Source: an uncultured Oscillospiraceae bacterium
GTDB lineage: Bacteria; Bacillota; Clostridia; Oscillospirales; Acutalibacteraceae
Assembly: GCA_905192745.1 (NCBI GenBank)
Contig: CAJJLZ010000017.1
Location: 1 to 57,691, forward strand
Direction: 5' to 3'
DNA length: 57,691 nt
Part shown: positions 18,950-27,100 of the stretch, in pieces
Numbering within the stretch: the stretch's first letter is position 1
Layout: each line of letters starts with the position of its first letter
Notes under the pieces: generated by a model
Databases searched by the model: none
What the model was told of the DNA's origin: nothing
Seen by the model: the letters and a program-made list of their open reading frames with translations, nothing else
Position numbers and translations under genes: made by a program

Positions 18950-19357
18950 ATGAATATTGCGCTCATCGCACACGATGCCAAAAAGGAACTGATGGTACAG
19001 TTCTGCATTGCTTACTGCGGCATTCTCAGCCGCCACAACCTTTGTGCCACCGGCACGACCGGAAAAATGGTGGCGGAAGCCACCGGGCTGCAGATTACCC
19101 GGTATCTCAGCGGCTCTCAGGGCGGCGACCAGCAGATTTCTTCCCGCATTTCCTGCAATGAGATCGATCTGCTTCTCTTCTTCCGCGATCCGATGACGGT
19201 CAAGCCTCACGAGCCGAATGAAAGCGACATGTTCCGTCTGTGCGACATGCGCAATATTCCCGTGGCAACCAATATTGCGACGGCGGAAGTCCTCATCCAC
19301 GGCTTGGAGCGGGGCGACCTCGACTGGCGCGATATCGTCAATCCCGTCCTCCGCTGA
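18950..19357 (+). CDS. mgsA: Methylglyoxal synthase
   Basis: Converts dihydroxyacetone phosphate to methylglyoxal and phosphate, a glycolytic bypass that relieves sugar-phosphate stress. The 135-residue product has LIAHDAKK at the start, the phosphate loop CATGTTGKM, and SGSQGGDQQISSRI, whose aspartate is the catalytic base, plus the conserved FFRDPM. Length equals that of the family. The start follows TAAGGAGTGAAACGGT. It probably shares a transcript with minD and ends at a clear terminator. Confidence 0.96.
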   Translation: MNIALIAHDAKKELMVQFCIAYCGILSRHNLCATGTTGKMVAEATGLQITRYLSGSQGGDQQISSRISCNEIDLLLFFRDPMTVKPHEPNESDMFRLCDMRNIPVATNIATAEVLIHGLERGDLDWRDIVNPVLR

Positions 19358-19384
19358 CCGGTCGGTAACGGACGGCATTTCGGA

Positions 19385-19408
19385 AGGCGCGCGTAAGCGC
19401 GCCTTTTT
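19385..19408 (+). terminator. Terminator after mgsA
   Basis: Stem AGGCGCGC / GCGCGCCT with a GTAA loop, then TTTTT. Confidence 0.92.
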
Positions 19409-19472
19409 GAGCCTCTGCGCACAGGATGCAAACAAACACGGACAGATTGATAACGGATAGGATGAACATCGT

Positions 19473-20792
19473 ATGGCATTGATAACCAAAGCAATCCGCG
19501 GCACGCAGGACGTGCTGCCCGCCGACAGCTACAAATGGCAGCACGTCGAGCAGACCGCCCTCGCCATCGCGCGGGATTACGGCTTCCGCGAAATGCGCGC
19601 CCCGGTGTTTGAGCATACCGAGCTGTTCCAGCGCTCGGTGGGAGAAACCACCGACGTGGTGCAGAAAGAGATGTACACCTTCGACGACAAGGGCGGCCGT
19701 TCCATTACTCTCCGGCCGGAAGGCACGGCCGGCATGGCCCGCGTTCTGCTGGAGCATGGGCTGCAGAATGAACCGCTCCCGGTCAAGGTTTCCTATATCA
19801 CCTCCTGCTATCGGTATGAAAAGCCACAGGCCGGACGGCTGCGCGAATTCCACCAGTTCGGAGTGGAATGCTTCGGCGCGGCGGCCCCGCAGGCGGATGC
19901 CGAAGTGATTGCGCTCGCCCGGACCGTCCTGAACGAACTGGGCGTAACGGGTGTTTCCCTCCATCTGAATTCGATCGGCTGCCCGGAATGCCGCGCCAAA
20001 TACCACGCGGCGCTGAAGGCCTATTTTGAAACGCGGAAGGACGAACTCTGCGAAACCTGCCGCAGCCGGCTGGATCGCAATCCGATGCGGATTCTGGACT
20101 GCAAGTCTCCCGTCTGCTCCGCCATCGCCAAGGATGCGCCGGTGATGCTGGACTATCTCTGTGACGACTGCCGCGCTCACTTCGACGGCGTGAAGGGCTG
20201 TCTGGAAGCCGCCGGAATCGACTATTCCATCGATACCCGCATCGTGCGCGGATTGGATTATTATACCCGCACGGTGTTCGAATTCGTCTCCGACGCGCTG
20301 GGTTCCCAGTCCACCGTCTGCGGCGGCGGACGATACGACGGCCTGGTTGACGAGTTGGGCGGGCCGCATCTCCCTTCCCTCGGCTTCGGTATGGGACTGG
20401 AGCGGCTGATGCTGATTATGGAGGCGAAGAACGCCAAATTCCCTACTCCGCCCCGGTGCGAGCTGTATCTCGCCTCCATGGGCGAGCAGGCGGCGCGGCG
20501 CTGCTTTGCCATCGCCACCCAGCTGCGGGACGGCGGCGTGTCGGTGGAATGCGACACCGTGGGCCGCAGCCTGAAAGCGCAGATGAAGTACGCCGATAAA
20601 ATCGGCGCGCGGTATGTTATCGTGGTCGGAGACAACGAGCTGGAAAGCGGACTTGCCCGGCTGAAGGACATGGAAAGCGGCGAATCCAGCGAAATTGCGT
20701 TGGATGACAGCCTGTATACCACTTTGTATACCAAATCGCTGGACCGGCAGCTGGCCGATATGACCGACCTGTTCGGAGAGGTACAAGAATAA
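19473..20792 (+). CDS. hisS: Histidyl-tRNA synthetase
   Basis: Class II enzyme, 439 residues, that charges tRNA-His. Motif 1 lies in the N-terminal section, motif 2 is seen as SCYRYEKPQAGRLREFHQF (about residues 111-129), histidine-specific RGLDYYTRTVFEF and the GGGRYDGL motif in the middle, and motif 3 as GFGMGLER. The C-terminal anticodon domain is complete. The start follows AGGATGAACATCGT. Paired with aspS downstream, as in most Firmicutes. No T-box was recognised upstream. Confidence 0.98.
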   Translation: MALITKAIRGTQDVLPADSYKWQHVEQTALAIARDYGFREMRAPVFEHTELFQRSVGETTDVVQKEMYTFDDKGGRSITLRPEGTAGMARVLLEHGLQNEPLPVKVSYITSCYRYEKPQAGRLREFHQFGVECFGAAAPQADAEVIALARTVLNELGVTGVSLHLNSIGCPECRAKYHAALKAYFETRKDELCETCRSRLDRNPMRILDCKSPVCSAIAKDAPVMLDYLCDDCRAHFDGVKGCLEAAGIDYSIDTRIVRGLDYYTRTVFEFVSDALGSQSTVCGGGRYDGLVDELGGPHLPSLGFGMGLERLMLIMEAKNAKFPTPPRCELYLASMGEQAARRCFAIATQLRDGGVSVECDTVGRSLKAQMKYADKIGARYVIVVGDNELESGLARLKDMESGESSEIALDDSLYTTLYTKSLDRQLADMTDLFGEVQE

Positions 20793-20871
20793 CCGGCGGC
20801 TGTCGCCGCCGCGTGGAAAAGCTTGTTTTTATCAATTCCGGGCCTTGGCCCGTCAAAGGGGATAACCTGTC

Positions 20872-22674
20872 ATGGCTGAAACATTGCGAGGACTCAAACG
20901 AACCGATTACTGCGGCGTTTTCCGGGAGGAAGATGCGGGCCGGGAGGTCACGGTCTGCGGCTGGGTACAGCGGCAGCGCGATCTGGGTCAGTTGATTTTC
21001 ATTGATCTGCGGGACCGGACCGGCATCGTCCAGCTCGCCTTCGACGAATCCACCGACCGCGCGGTTTTCGACAAAGCCTTCGCCGTCCGCGGCGAATATG
21101 TGCTTGCCGCCCGGGGAACGGTGCGGATCCGCACGTCGATCAATCATGACATTCCGACCGGCGACGTGGAAATCGCCGTGACCGAACTGCGCATTCTGAA
21201 CAAAGCGGAAACTCCGCCCTTCGAGATTATTGAAAACTGTCCGACCGCGGAGGCGACCCGGCTGAAATACCGCTATCTTGACCTGCGGCGGCCGGACCTG
21301 CAGCGCAATTTGCTTCTCCGCCACCGCATCGCCAAGGTTACCCGGGACTATTTTGATGAGCAGGGCTTCATTGAGTTGGAAACCCCCATGCTTATCCGAT
21401 CCACACCGGAGGGCGCGCGGGACTTTCTTGTCCCCTCCCGTCTCCATCCGGGCGAATTCTACGCCCTGCCCCAGTCTCCCCAGCTGTACAAGCAGCTTTC
21501 CATGGTAGCCGGCTTCGACCGATACATGCAGCTCGCCCGCTGCTTCCGGGATGAGGATCTGCGGGCCGACCGGCAACCGGAGTTCACCCAGATCGACTTG
21601 GAGATGTCCTTTGTGGATGTGGAGGACGTGCTGGAAATCGGCGAGGGCTTCCTCCGGACCGTTTTCAAAAAGGTGCTGGATGTGGAGCTTCCCACTCCTC
21701 TGCCCCGTCTGACCTACACCGAAGCGATGGAACGGTACGGCTCCGACAAGCCGGATACTCGCTTCGGCATGGAGCTGATCGACCTGACCGACGCGGTACG
21801 GAACTGCGGCTTCGGGGTGTTTGCCTCCGCGATTGAGGGCGGCGGCATGGTCCGCGCCATCACGGCGAAAAACGCCGTGTCTGTCCTCACCCGCAAGGAG
21901 GTCGACAAGCTGACCGAAATGGTGCGCGGCATCGGCGCGAAGGGACTCGCCTGGGCCCGGCTGACTCCCGACGGGATCGCTTCTTCCTTCGCCAAATTCC
22001 TGAGTGAAGAGGAAATGGCCGCCCTGCTGAAAACAGCGGGAGCCGAAACCGGCGATGTCGTGCTCATTATTGCGGACACGGTAAAAAAGCATGTACTGAC
22101 CACCCTCGGCGCGCTCCGGCTCGCGGTCGCCGACAAGCTGAATATCCCGCGGGAAGGCTACAACCCGCTGTGGATCACCGACTTTCCCTTCTTCGAGTGG
22201 GACGAGGAAGCCGGGCAGTATGTGGCGATGCACCACCCCTTCACCGCCCCGCTGGACGACTGTATCCCCTACCTCGATTCCGCGCCGGAAAAGGTGTTTG
22301 CCAAAGCCTATGATCTGGTACTGAACGGCATTGAGCTGGCAAGCGGCTCCATCCGGATCACCGACCCGGACCTGCAGAAGCATATGTTCGCCGCCCTCGG
22401 CCTGTCGGAGGAAGAGGCTTATGAGAAGTTCGGCTTCCTGACCGACGCCTTCAAGTACGGCGCCCCTCCGCACGGCGGGATGGGGATCGGCTTGGACCGG
22501 CTGGTGATGCAGATGCTGGGCGCCCCCACCCTGCGGGATGTGGTCGCCTATCCGAAGGTGCAGAACATGACCGAGCTGATGACCGAATGTCCCGCCCCTG
22601 CGGACGAGACGCAGCTCAAAGAACTTGGCCTTGTCATTTCCCCGGCCTCCGACGGAAAAAAAGAGGATCAATAA
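20872..22674 (+). CDS. aspS: Aspartyl-tRNA synthetase
   Basis: Class II enzyme, 600 residues, with an N-terminal OB-fold anticodon domain (VTVCGWVQRQRDLGQLIFIDLRD), catalytic core with motif 2 (ARCFRDEDLRADRQPEFTQID), the bacterial-type GAD insertion (about residues 290-415) and motif 3 GIGLDRL near the end. Whether it is discriminating cannot be judged with certainty. It lies 79 bases after hisS and probably shares its transcript. Confidence 0.98.
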   Translation: MAETLRGLKRTDYCGVFREEDAGREVTVCGWVQRQRDLGQLIFIDLRDRTGIVQLAFDESTDRAVFDKAFAVRGEYVLAARGTVRIRTSINHDIPTGDVEIAVTELRILNKAETPPFEIIENCPTAEATRLKYRYLDLRRPDLQRNLLLRHRIAKVTRDYFDEQGFIELETPMLIRSTPEGARDFLVPSRLHPGEFYALPQSPQLYKQLSMVAGFDRYMQLARCFRDEDLRADRQPEFTQIDLEMSFVDVEDVLEIGEGFLRTVFKKVLDVELPTPLPRLTYTEAMERYGSDKPDTRFGMELIDLTDAVRNCGFGVFASAIEGGGMVRAITAKNAVSVLTRKEVDKLTEMVRGIGAKGLAWARLTPDGIASSFAKFLSEEEMAALLKTAGAETGDVVLIIADTVKKHVLTTLGALRLAVADKLNIPREGYNPLWITDFPFFEWDEEAGQYVAMHHPFTAPLDDCIPYLDSAPEKVFAKAYDLVLNGIELASGSIRITDPDLQKHMFAALGLSEEEAYEKFGFLTDAFKYGAPPHGGMGIGLDRLVMQMLGAPTLRDVVAYPKVQNMTELMTECPAPADETQLKELGLVISPASDGKKEDQ

Positions 22675-22680
22675 CAGGTA

Positions 22681-22717
22681 AAACTCCCCGCTGCCGACGG
22701 CAGCGGGGAGTTTCTTT
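22681..22717. terminator. Strong bidirectional terminator after aspS
   Basis: A 15-bp perfect stem (AAACTCCCCGCTGCC and complement) with a 3-base loop, then TTTCTTT on the plus side. It also faces the convergent GNAT gene. Confidence 0.92.
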
Positions 22718-22752
22718 GCAAAAAATTTTACGGTTTTGTTTTTTAATATTCG

Positions 22753-23034
22753 TTACGCCTGCCTCGTCAATACATCCCCATATTCCGGATGATCCCCGAA
22801 CCATTTGAGCGCGTACGAACAGGTTGGCACCGCTTTCCATCCACGCTCCCGCAGGAGGACGGCGACCGATTCCATCATCCGGCCGGCAACGCCCTGTCCC
22901 CGCAGAGAACCGTCCACAAAGGTGCGGTTAATCTCCACCACGCCGTCCTTTACAAAGGGAAACGTCACCTCCGCCAGCAGCCTGCCCTGTTCATCCGCCG
23001 CATATAAACGGCCTTCCTCCGTCTGAAAATACAT
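22753..23034 (-). CDS. Small GNAT N-acetyltransferase-like protein (YjdJ type)
   Basis: A 93-residue minimal GNAT fold. VDGSLRGQGVAGRMMESV supplies the acetyl-CoA pyrophosphate loop (RGQGVA), and PTCSYALKWF near the C-terminus matches the YjdJ-like GNAT family. Substrate is unknown. The start follows AAAGGAGG. It lies 50 bases after ddl, so it is probably the last gene of the hydrolase-murF-ddl operon. Confidence 0.85.
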   Translation of the reverse strand: MYFQTEEGRLYAADEQGRLLAEVTFPFVKDGVVEINRTFVDGSLRGQGVAGRMMESVAVLLRERGWKAVPTCSYALKWFGDHPEYGDVLTRQA

Positions 23035-23084
23035 AAAGCGCCTCTTCCTCCTTTTCTGTTCGTCGGTTCTCCAACCGCTTACGC

Positions 23085-24281
23085 TTATGCTTTTTCGCCG
23101 AGCTTTCCGCCCTTTGCACCGCCGAGGGACACCCCATCGAGAATATTCGTTTCATAAGTAAAGGTCAGCGCATCCCGCTCCCGCTTCCGTTTGAAGGCCA
23201 GCTCGATCATGGTATCCAGCAGTTCCGGGAAGGGAACTCCCGCCGGCTCCCACAGATAAAAGGCGAGTGACCCCGGGATAGTGTTGATTTCATTCACCCA
23301 AAGCGCTCCGCTCTCCCGGTCGTTCAGGAAATCCACCCGTGCCACCCCGCCGCAGCCAAGGGCTCGGAAGGTCGAAACCGCCAGCTCCTGCACCCGCTCG
23401 GTCATGCCCTCCGGCAGCTCAGCGGGAAGGCGGCGCTTCAGGCTGCTCATCCCGGCGGCCTTCGCGCTGTCCGCGTTGTTCAGATATTTGTCGCTGAAAT
23501 CCAGAATATCGTGGGAGGACACCGGCTCCTCACAAAAGGAAGCCTTGGCGCTGTCCGCGTCCCCCAGCACGGCGCAGTTGATCTCCCGCAGGTTCTGCAC
23601 CGCCGGCTCCACCAGCACGCGGGAGGCGAAACCAAAGGCATTATCCAGCGCTTTTTCCAGCGCTGCGCGGTCGGCGGCATACGAGATGCCGACCGAAGAG
23701 CCGAGGTTGACCGGCTTGACGATCACGGGATAAGCGAACTTCGCCTCCGCCGCGTCACAGCCGGCGGCGGGGTCCTGCAGGTACTCCCGCGCGGAAAAAA
23801 CAACCGCGTCCAGTACCGGAAGCCCCGCCTGCTTCAGCGCCGCTTTCATCAGATATTTATCCATCCCGGCGGCGGAGGAGGTCAGATCGCACCCGGTATA
23901 GGGAACGCCCAGCATCTCCAGCATCCCCATCAGGGTGCCGTCTTCCACATTGGTTCCGTGAACAACCGGCATCGCCACGTCAAAGGCGCCGAGAATATTG
24001 TTGCCGAACTTCTTCATCGGGTACCGTACCAGAGATACCCGGCCGTCCTCCGGGACCAGAAGCACCCGGACAGCCTTTTCCATACAGGACTTCATATCCT
24101 TGTAGCTTTCGATATCCCCCATGTGCGGGCCGGTGTAAAAACGGCTGTCCTTGGAAATATAAACCGGCAGCACATCGTATTTGGCCCGGTCCAGCGCGGC
24201 GAACGCCTGAATCCCCGAAATGATGGAGACCTCATGCTCCACACTGCGGCCGCCGAAAAAAACGGCAACGGTTGTTTTCAT
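23085..24281 (-). CDS. ddl: D-alanine-D-alanine ligase
   Basis: ATP-grasp ligase that makes D-Ala-D-Ala for the peptidoglycan stem. The 398-residue product has the N-terminal FFGGRSVEHEVSIISG, KPVNLGSSVGIS (ATP-grasp loop) and the C-terminal WVNEINTIPGS. The omega-loop region reads DILDFSDKYLNN, with the Lys-Tyr expected of D-Ala-D-Ala rather than VanA/B D-Ala-D-Lac enzymes. A short insertion after it (to about residue 283) is longer than in E. coli DdlB. It follows murF, whose product uses the dipeptide, with a hairpin between the two. Confidence 0.94.
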   Translation of the reverse strand: MKTTVAVFFGGRSVEHEVSIISGIQAFAALDRAKYDVLPVYISKDSRFYTGPHMGDIESYKDMKSCMEKAVRVLLVPEDGRVSLVRYPMKKFGNNILGAFDVAMPVVHGTNVEDGTLMGMLEMLGVPYTGCDLTSSAAGMDKYLMKAALKQAGLPVLDAVVFSAREYLQDPAAGCDAAEAKFAYPVIVKPVNLGSSVGISYAADRAALEKALDNAFGFASRVLVEPAVQNLREINCAVLGDADSAKASFCEEPVSSHDILDFSDKYLNNADSAKAAGMSSLKRRLPAELPEGMTERVQELAVSTFRALGCGGVARVDFLNDRESGALWVNEINTIPGSLAFYLWEPAGVPFPELLDTMIELAFKRKRERDALTFTYETNILDGVSLGGAKGGKLGEKA

Positions 24282-24309
24282 CCGAAATCGCTCCTCTTTT
24301 TATGCATTA

Positions 24310-24340
24310 AACGGCCGGGCACAGATTCCGGCCGGCCGTT
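24310..24340 (-). terminator. Intercistronic hairpin between murF and ddl
   Basis: AACGGCCGG and CCGGCCGTT flank a 13-base loop and include the murF stop codon. No long T-run follows on the minus strand, so it more likely trims or attenuates than stops transcription. Confidence 0.4.
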
Positions 24341-25910
24341 AAAAATTATCCGGCAGATCGTTTTCCAGCAGGACGGTGCGCTTTTCCACGGACGGCAGGC
24401 CGTTCACCCAGGCAAGTCCGTCCTGCAGAGTTTTCGCGACGTACAGCCGCTCCTCCGGAAACCCGGCGGCAAGCAGCCCTTCCTTCAGCGGCGGGGCCTG
24501 CTTCTCCCCGACCAGTACGGCATAATCGCAGCAGCCGGCGGCATAGCCGCCCAGCTCCCGGTTCAGCGCCTCCTGCCGCTCGCCCAGCTCCACCATCCCG
24601 GGAGTGACCAGCACCCGCTGGCCCTCAAAGCCCTTCAGCACGTCCAGAGCGGCGCGGAAGCCCGCGGGATTGCTGTTGTACGCGTCGTCAATGAAACCGT
24701 TCGGCAGGAGCTGAAGCCGGTGTTCCACCGGCTTCAGGCGGCGGATGGGAGCGATCAGCTCTTTCAGCGGGATACCGAGGGTATGGGCAACCGCAATACA
24801 GCCGGTGATGTTCTGAATATTGTGCGCGCCGAGCAATTTGGTGGAAAAGCGGCAGGCTTCTCCATCCGGCGAGGTCACAGTAAACGCACAGCCGGTACCG
24901 TCCACGGCAACATCGGAGGCCCGGTAGTCGGCCTCGCCATCCTCCGCCGTGCCATAGGTGACTGTCGGGGCGGAAACGCCGTCCCGACAGTCCCGGATAT
25001 ACCCGTTGTCGGCGTTCAGGAATACCGTCCCGTCCGACGGTACCGCGTCGGCCAGCTCGAATTTGGTTTTCACGATGTTTTCCACCGTTTTGAAGGTTTC
25101 AAGATGCTGCTCCCCAATAGAGGTAATCATGCCGTAACGGGGATGCACCAGATCGCAGATTTCCCGGATATCGCCGGGGTTCTTCGCCCCCATCTCGGCG
25201 ATAAACACCTCATGGGTGGGCCGGAGCCGCTCCCGAACGGTACGGACCACCCCCATGGTGGTGTTGTAGCTCTCCGGGGTCATCAGGACGTTGTATTTCA
25301 CGCTGAGCAGCGCGTTCAGAAAATTCTTCGTGCTGGTTTTGCCGTAGCTGCCGGTGATTCCGACCGTAATCAGGCGGGGCATTTCCTCCAGCCGCCGCCG
25401 GGCGTCCTTCACATAATGACGGCTGATGGCTGCTTCCAGCGGATGATTGATGCCGTTCGCCAACAGGGTGACCAGCGGGGTAAGGATCGGCCAGAGGAAC
25501 AGCAGCCCCACGCTCAGCCGCACCATGCCGGTAAAGTACACCGCCAGCCCCACCGGAATCAGCAGCAGCGCATGAGTGACCAGCAGCCGCTTTACCCGCG
25601 CGGTGAACACCAGCGGTTTCTTCGCCTTTTTGGGCAGATTCAGGATACAATGGATTATGAGCAGCGCCGCGCAGGCGCCCCTCACCCTCCAGTCGGTAGG
25701 AGTGAGCAGAAACGCCGCCACGGCGAGAAAGGCCAGAACCATCCAGCCCATCTTCTGCACCAGCAGGGCCCGGTTCTCCTTCATCCACCGAAGATACCGC
25801 TCCGGCCGGTAGGAATTGAGCTGAAGCATATGAACAAAATACAGCGTCAGCACCCCGCAGTCCGCCGCGAAAGCGGCAAAGAGCAGGATGGTCGTTAAAA
25901 TCGTCAGCAT
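24339..25910 (-). CDS. murF: MurF-type ligase with N-terminal membrane domain
   Basis: Adds D-Ala-D-Ala to UDP-MurNAc-tripeptide. The first 150 or so residues hold about five hydrophobic segments (near 2-28, 53-70, 77-91, 108-129, 131-150), and the Mur ligase core begins near residue 170: ATP loop ITGSYGKTST (185-194), EMGAKNPGDI, and the C-terminal NSNPAGFRAALD motif. At 523 residues it exceeds the usual 450 by the length of the membrane part. The start follows GGAGGGAGACGCGCC. The neighbouring ddl supplies its substrate. MurF fits the NSNPAGF and EMGA motifs better than other Mur ligases. Confidence 0.88.
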   Translation of the reverse strand: MLTILTTILLFAAFAADCGVLTLYFVHMLQLNSYRPERYLRWMKENRALLVQKMGWMVLAFLAVAAFLLTPTDWRVRGACAALLIIHCILNLPKKAKKPLVFTARVKRLLVTHALLLIPVGLAVYFTGMVRLSVGLLFLWPILTPLVTLLANGINHPLEAAISRHYVKDARRRLEEMPRLITVGITGSYGKTSTKNFLNALLSVKYNVLMTPESYNTTMGVVRTVRERLRPTHEVFIAEMGAKNPGDIREICDLVHPRYGMITSIGEQHLETFKTVENIVKTKFELADAVPSDGTVFLNADNGYIRDCRDGVSAPTVTYGTAEDGEADYRASDVAVDGTGCAFTVTSPDGEACRFSTKLLGAHNIQNITGCIAVAHTLGIPLKELIAPIRRLKPVEHRLQLLPNGFIDDAYNSNPAGFRAALDVLKGFEGQRVLVTPGMVELGERQEALNRELGGYAAGCCDYAVLVGEKQAPPLKEGLLAAGFPEERLYVAKTLQDGLAWVNGLPSVEKRTVLLENDLPDNF

Positions 25911-25931
25911 GGCGCGTCTCCCTCCGGTTGT

Positions 25932-26666
25932 TCAGATAAAGGCGTCCAGTACGCGGCGGCACTGGCCCCAGCGTTCCGCAAAGGCGAAATGACCGGCTCC
26001 CTTCAGCACGACCAGCCCCGCGTCGGGAATGCTCTTTTCCATCCGCTGCCCGTCGGACAGCGGGGTGGCGGTGTCGTTCTCCCCCCAAATCAGGAGGGTG
26101 GGAACGCGAATACCGGACAGGAGGGGGGTCAGATCCTCATTCAGCGCGCGCACCATGGTCTGCCGCATCACGGGGCTGGCGTTTTTATAGTCGGCCGACC
26201 CCACCTTTCCCCGCATCTTCTCCGCAAGAGACGGGAGCAGCCGTTTGGCCGCCTTATAGGAATACACCTTCACATAGTATCCCGGCCCGTGCTTTGCCCT
26301 GATGCCCGCAGCGTCCATCAGGACGATTTTCGGCACCGCAAAGGGAAGGGTCGGGCAGTTCATCAGTTTGATAATGATGCGGCCGCCGTTGGAATGGCCG
26401 ATCAGCACCGGGGAGTTCAGCCCGGCAAACGCGGCGAATTTCTGCACGAAATCCACGAAATCGTCCACCGCCCAAGGCTCCGGCGGTTCCTCGCTGCCGC
26501 CAAATCCAGGCAGGTCGGGCGCCACCACCCGGCAACGTGCTTTCAGGTGGTCGATAATCAGGCGGTATGTTTCCGCAGGCGCGCCCCAGCCGTGCAGGAG
26601 CAGGACCTCCGGCCCCTCTCCCTCGTCAATGTACCGGACCCGTCGTCCGTCAATCGTGGTTTCCAC
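25932..26666 (-). CDS. Alpha/beta hydrolase
   Basis: A 244-residue alpha/beta hydrolase with oxyanion HGWG near the N-terminus, nucleophile elbow GHSNGG, acid in WGENDTATP and the catalytic histidine in GAGHFAF. Substrate unknown. A GTG start at 26666 lies nine bases after AAGGGAG; an ATG nine bases earlier directly abuts this site, and a longer frame beginning TTG at 26771 would run through the repeat-bearing leader. It is the first gene of an operon with murF (stop-start gap of 21 bases) and ddl, so a role near the cell wall is suggested by context only. Confidence 0.88.
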   Translation of the reverse strand: METTIDGRRVRYIDEGEGPEVLLLHGWGAPAETYRLIIDHLKARCRVVAPDLPGFGGSEEPPEPWAVDDFVDFVQKFAAFAGLNSPVLIGHSNGGRIIIKLMNCPTLPFAVPKIVLMDAAGIRAKHGPGYYVKVYSYKAAKRLLPSLAEKMRGKVGSADYKNASPVMRQTMVRALNEDLTPLLSGIRVPTLLIWGENDTATPLSDGQRMEKSIPDAGLVVLKGAGHFAFAERWGQCRRVLDAFI

Positions 26667-26759
26667 CCGCTTCATCTCCCTTGCCCGGTTCTTCGCCCGC
26701 CGCACTGCCCGGTTGGATTCCATACCGTTTTCCGGCGGCCATTTCAGGAATTTCCGTTG

Positions 26760-26791
26760 GCATTTCTCCAAAGTGGTATTACATCATAGCG
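26760..26791 (-). repeat. Degenerate tandem copy of the leader motif
   Basis: On the minus strand CTATGATGTAATACCACTTTGGAGAAATGC mirrors, 89 bases downstream, the start of the full leader copy, but lacks the second half of the hairpin and has a poor -10. It looks like a decayed tandem duplication. (Motif split here: CTATGATGTAATACC then ACTTTGGAGAAATGC.). Confidence 0.55.
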
Positions 26792-26823
26792 CCGCCCGGC
26801 CGGAGTCTCTGCCAACCTTTTTG

Positions 26824-26899
26824 GGCGGCGCAATCGAGAAATGCTCCCGCATTTCTCCCAAACGGCATTATATCATAGGGCGTGTGTAAAAGCAAACGC
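26824..26899 (-). promoter_or_regulatory. Promoter plus structured 5' leader hairpin, copy 2
   Basis: On the minus strand: TTGCTT (26894-26899), a 17-base spacer, TATAAT, then the perfect hairpin GAGAAATGC / GCATTTCTC (26849-26857 and 26836-26844) with a GGGA loop, then GCGCCGCC. It drives the hydrolase-murF-ddl operon about 160 bases downstream. It matches the left-edge copy with only six differences over the roughly 51 bases from TATAAT, the loop staying in the GNRA class. A second inverted pair, GCGCCGCCC with GGGCGGCGC, can form just after it. Confidence 0.7.
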
Positions 26900-27043
26900 T
26901 TCCGGCCGTAAAGTGGGTTCGCGAATGCAGCACATTCCTCCCTAGTATATGACCTTTTCTGGAATATAATACAAAAACGGCGCCGCGTCGTTTTACGTCA
27001 ATCCTCTTTTCCCCTTGTTTGTCTTTTCTTTTTAGCCCGGCTC
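26900..27043. other. Divergent intergenic region, nothing further recognised
   Basis: Between the leader promoter and the yfhO-like promoter lies AT-rich sequence with a TATAAT on the plus strand near 26964 but no good -35, and no gene. The short open frames here lack ribosome sites. Confidence 0.4.
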
Positions 27044-27066
27044 TGCTATACTGGATAAAGTATCCA
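27044..27066 (+). promoter_or_regulatory. Extended -10 promoter with adjacent dyad
   Basis: TGCTATACT (27044-27052) is an extended -10 element. A perfect 6-bp dyad, TGGATA-AAG-TATCCA (27052-27066), covers the expected start of transcription and could be an operator. Confidence 0.55.
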
Positions 27067-27100
27067 CTGTACAAGTCCGTACGAGGGTGGAGAGAAAGGA

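Noticed and set aside
18098..22671. Long minus-strand frames opposite minD, mgsA, hisS and aspS
   Set aside because: Antisense shadows of recognised genes; His/Gln-rich translation typical of reversed GC-rich codons.
23511..25898. 795-codon plus-strand frame across ddl and murF
   Set aside because: Antisense of two certain genes; no domain.
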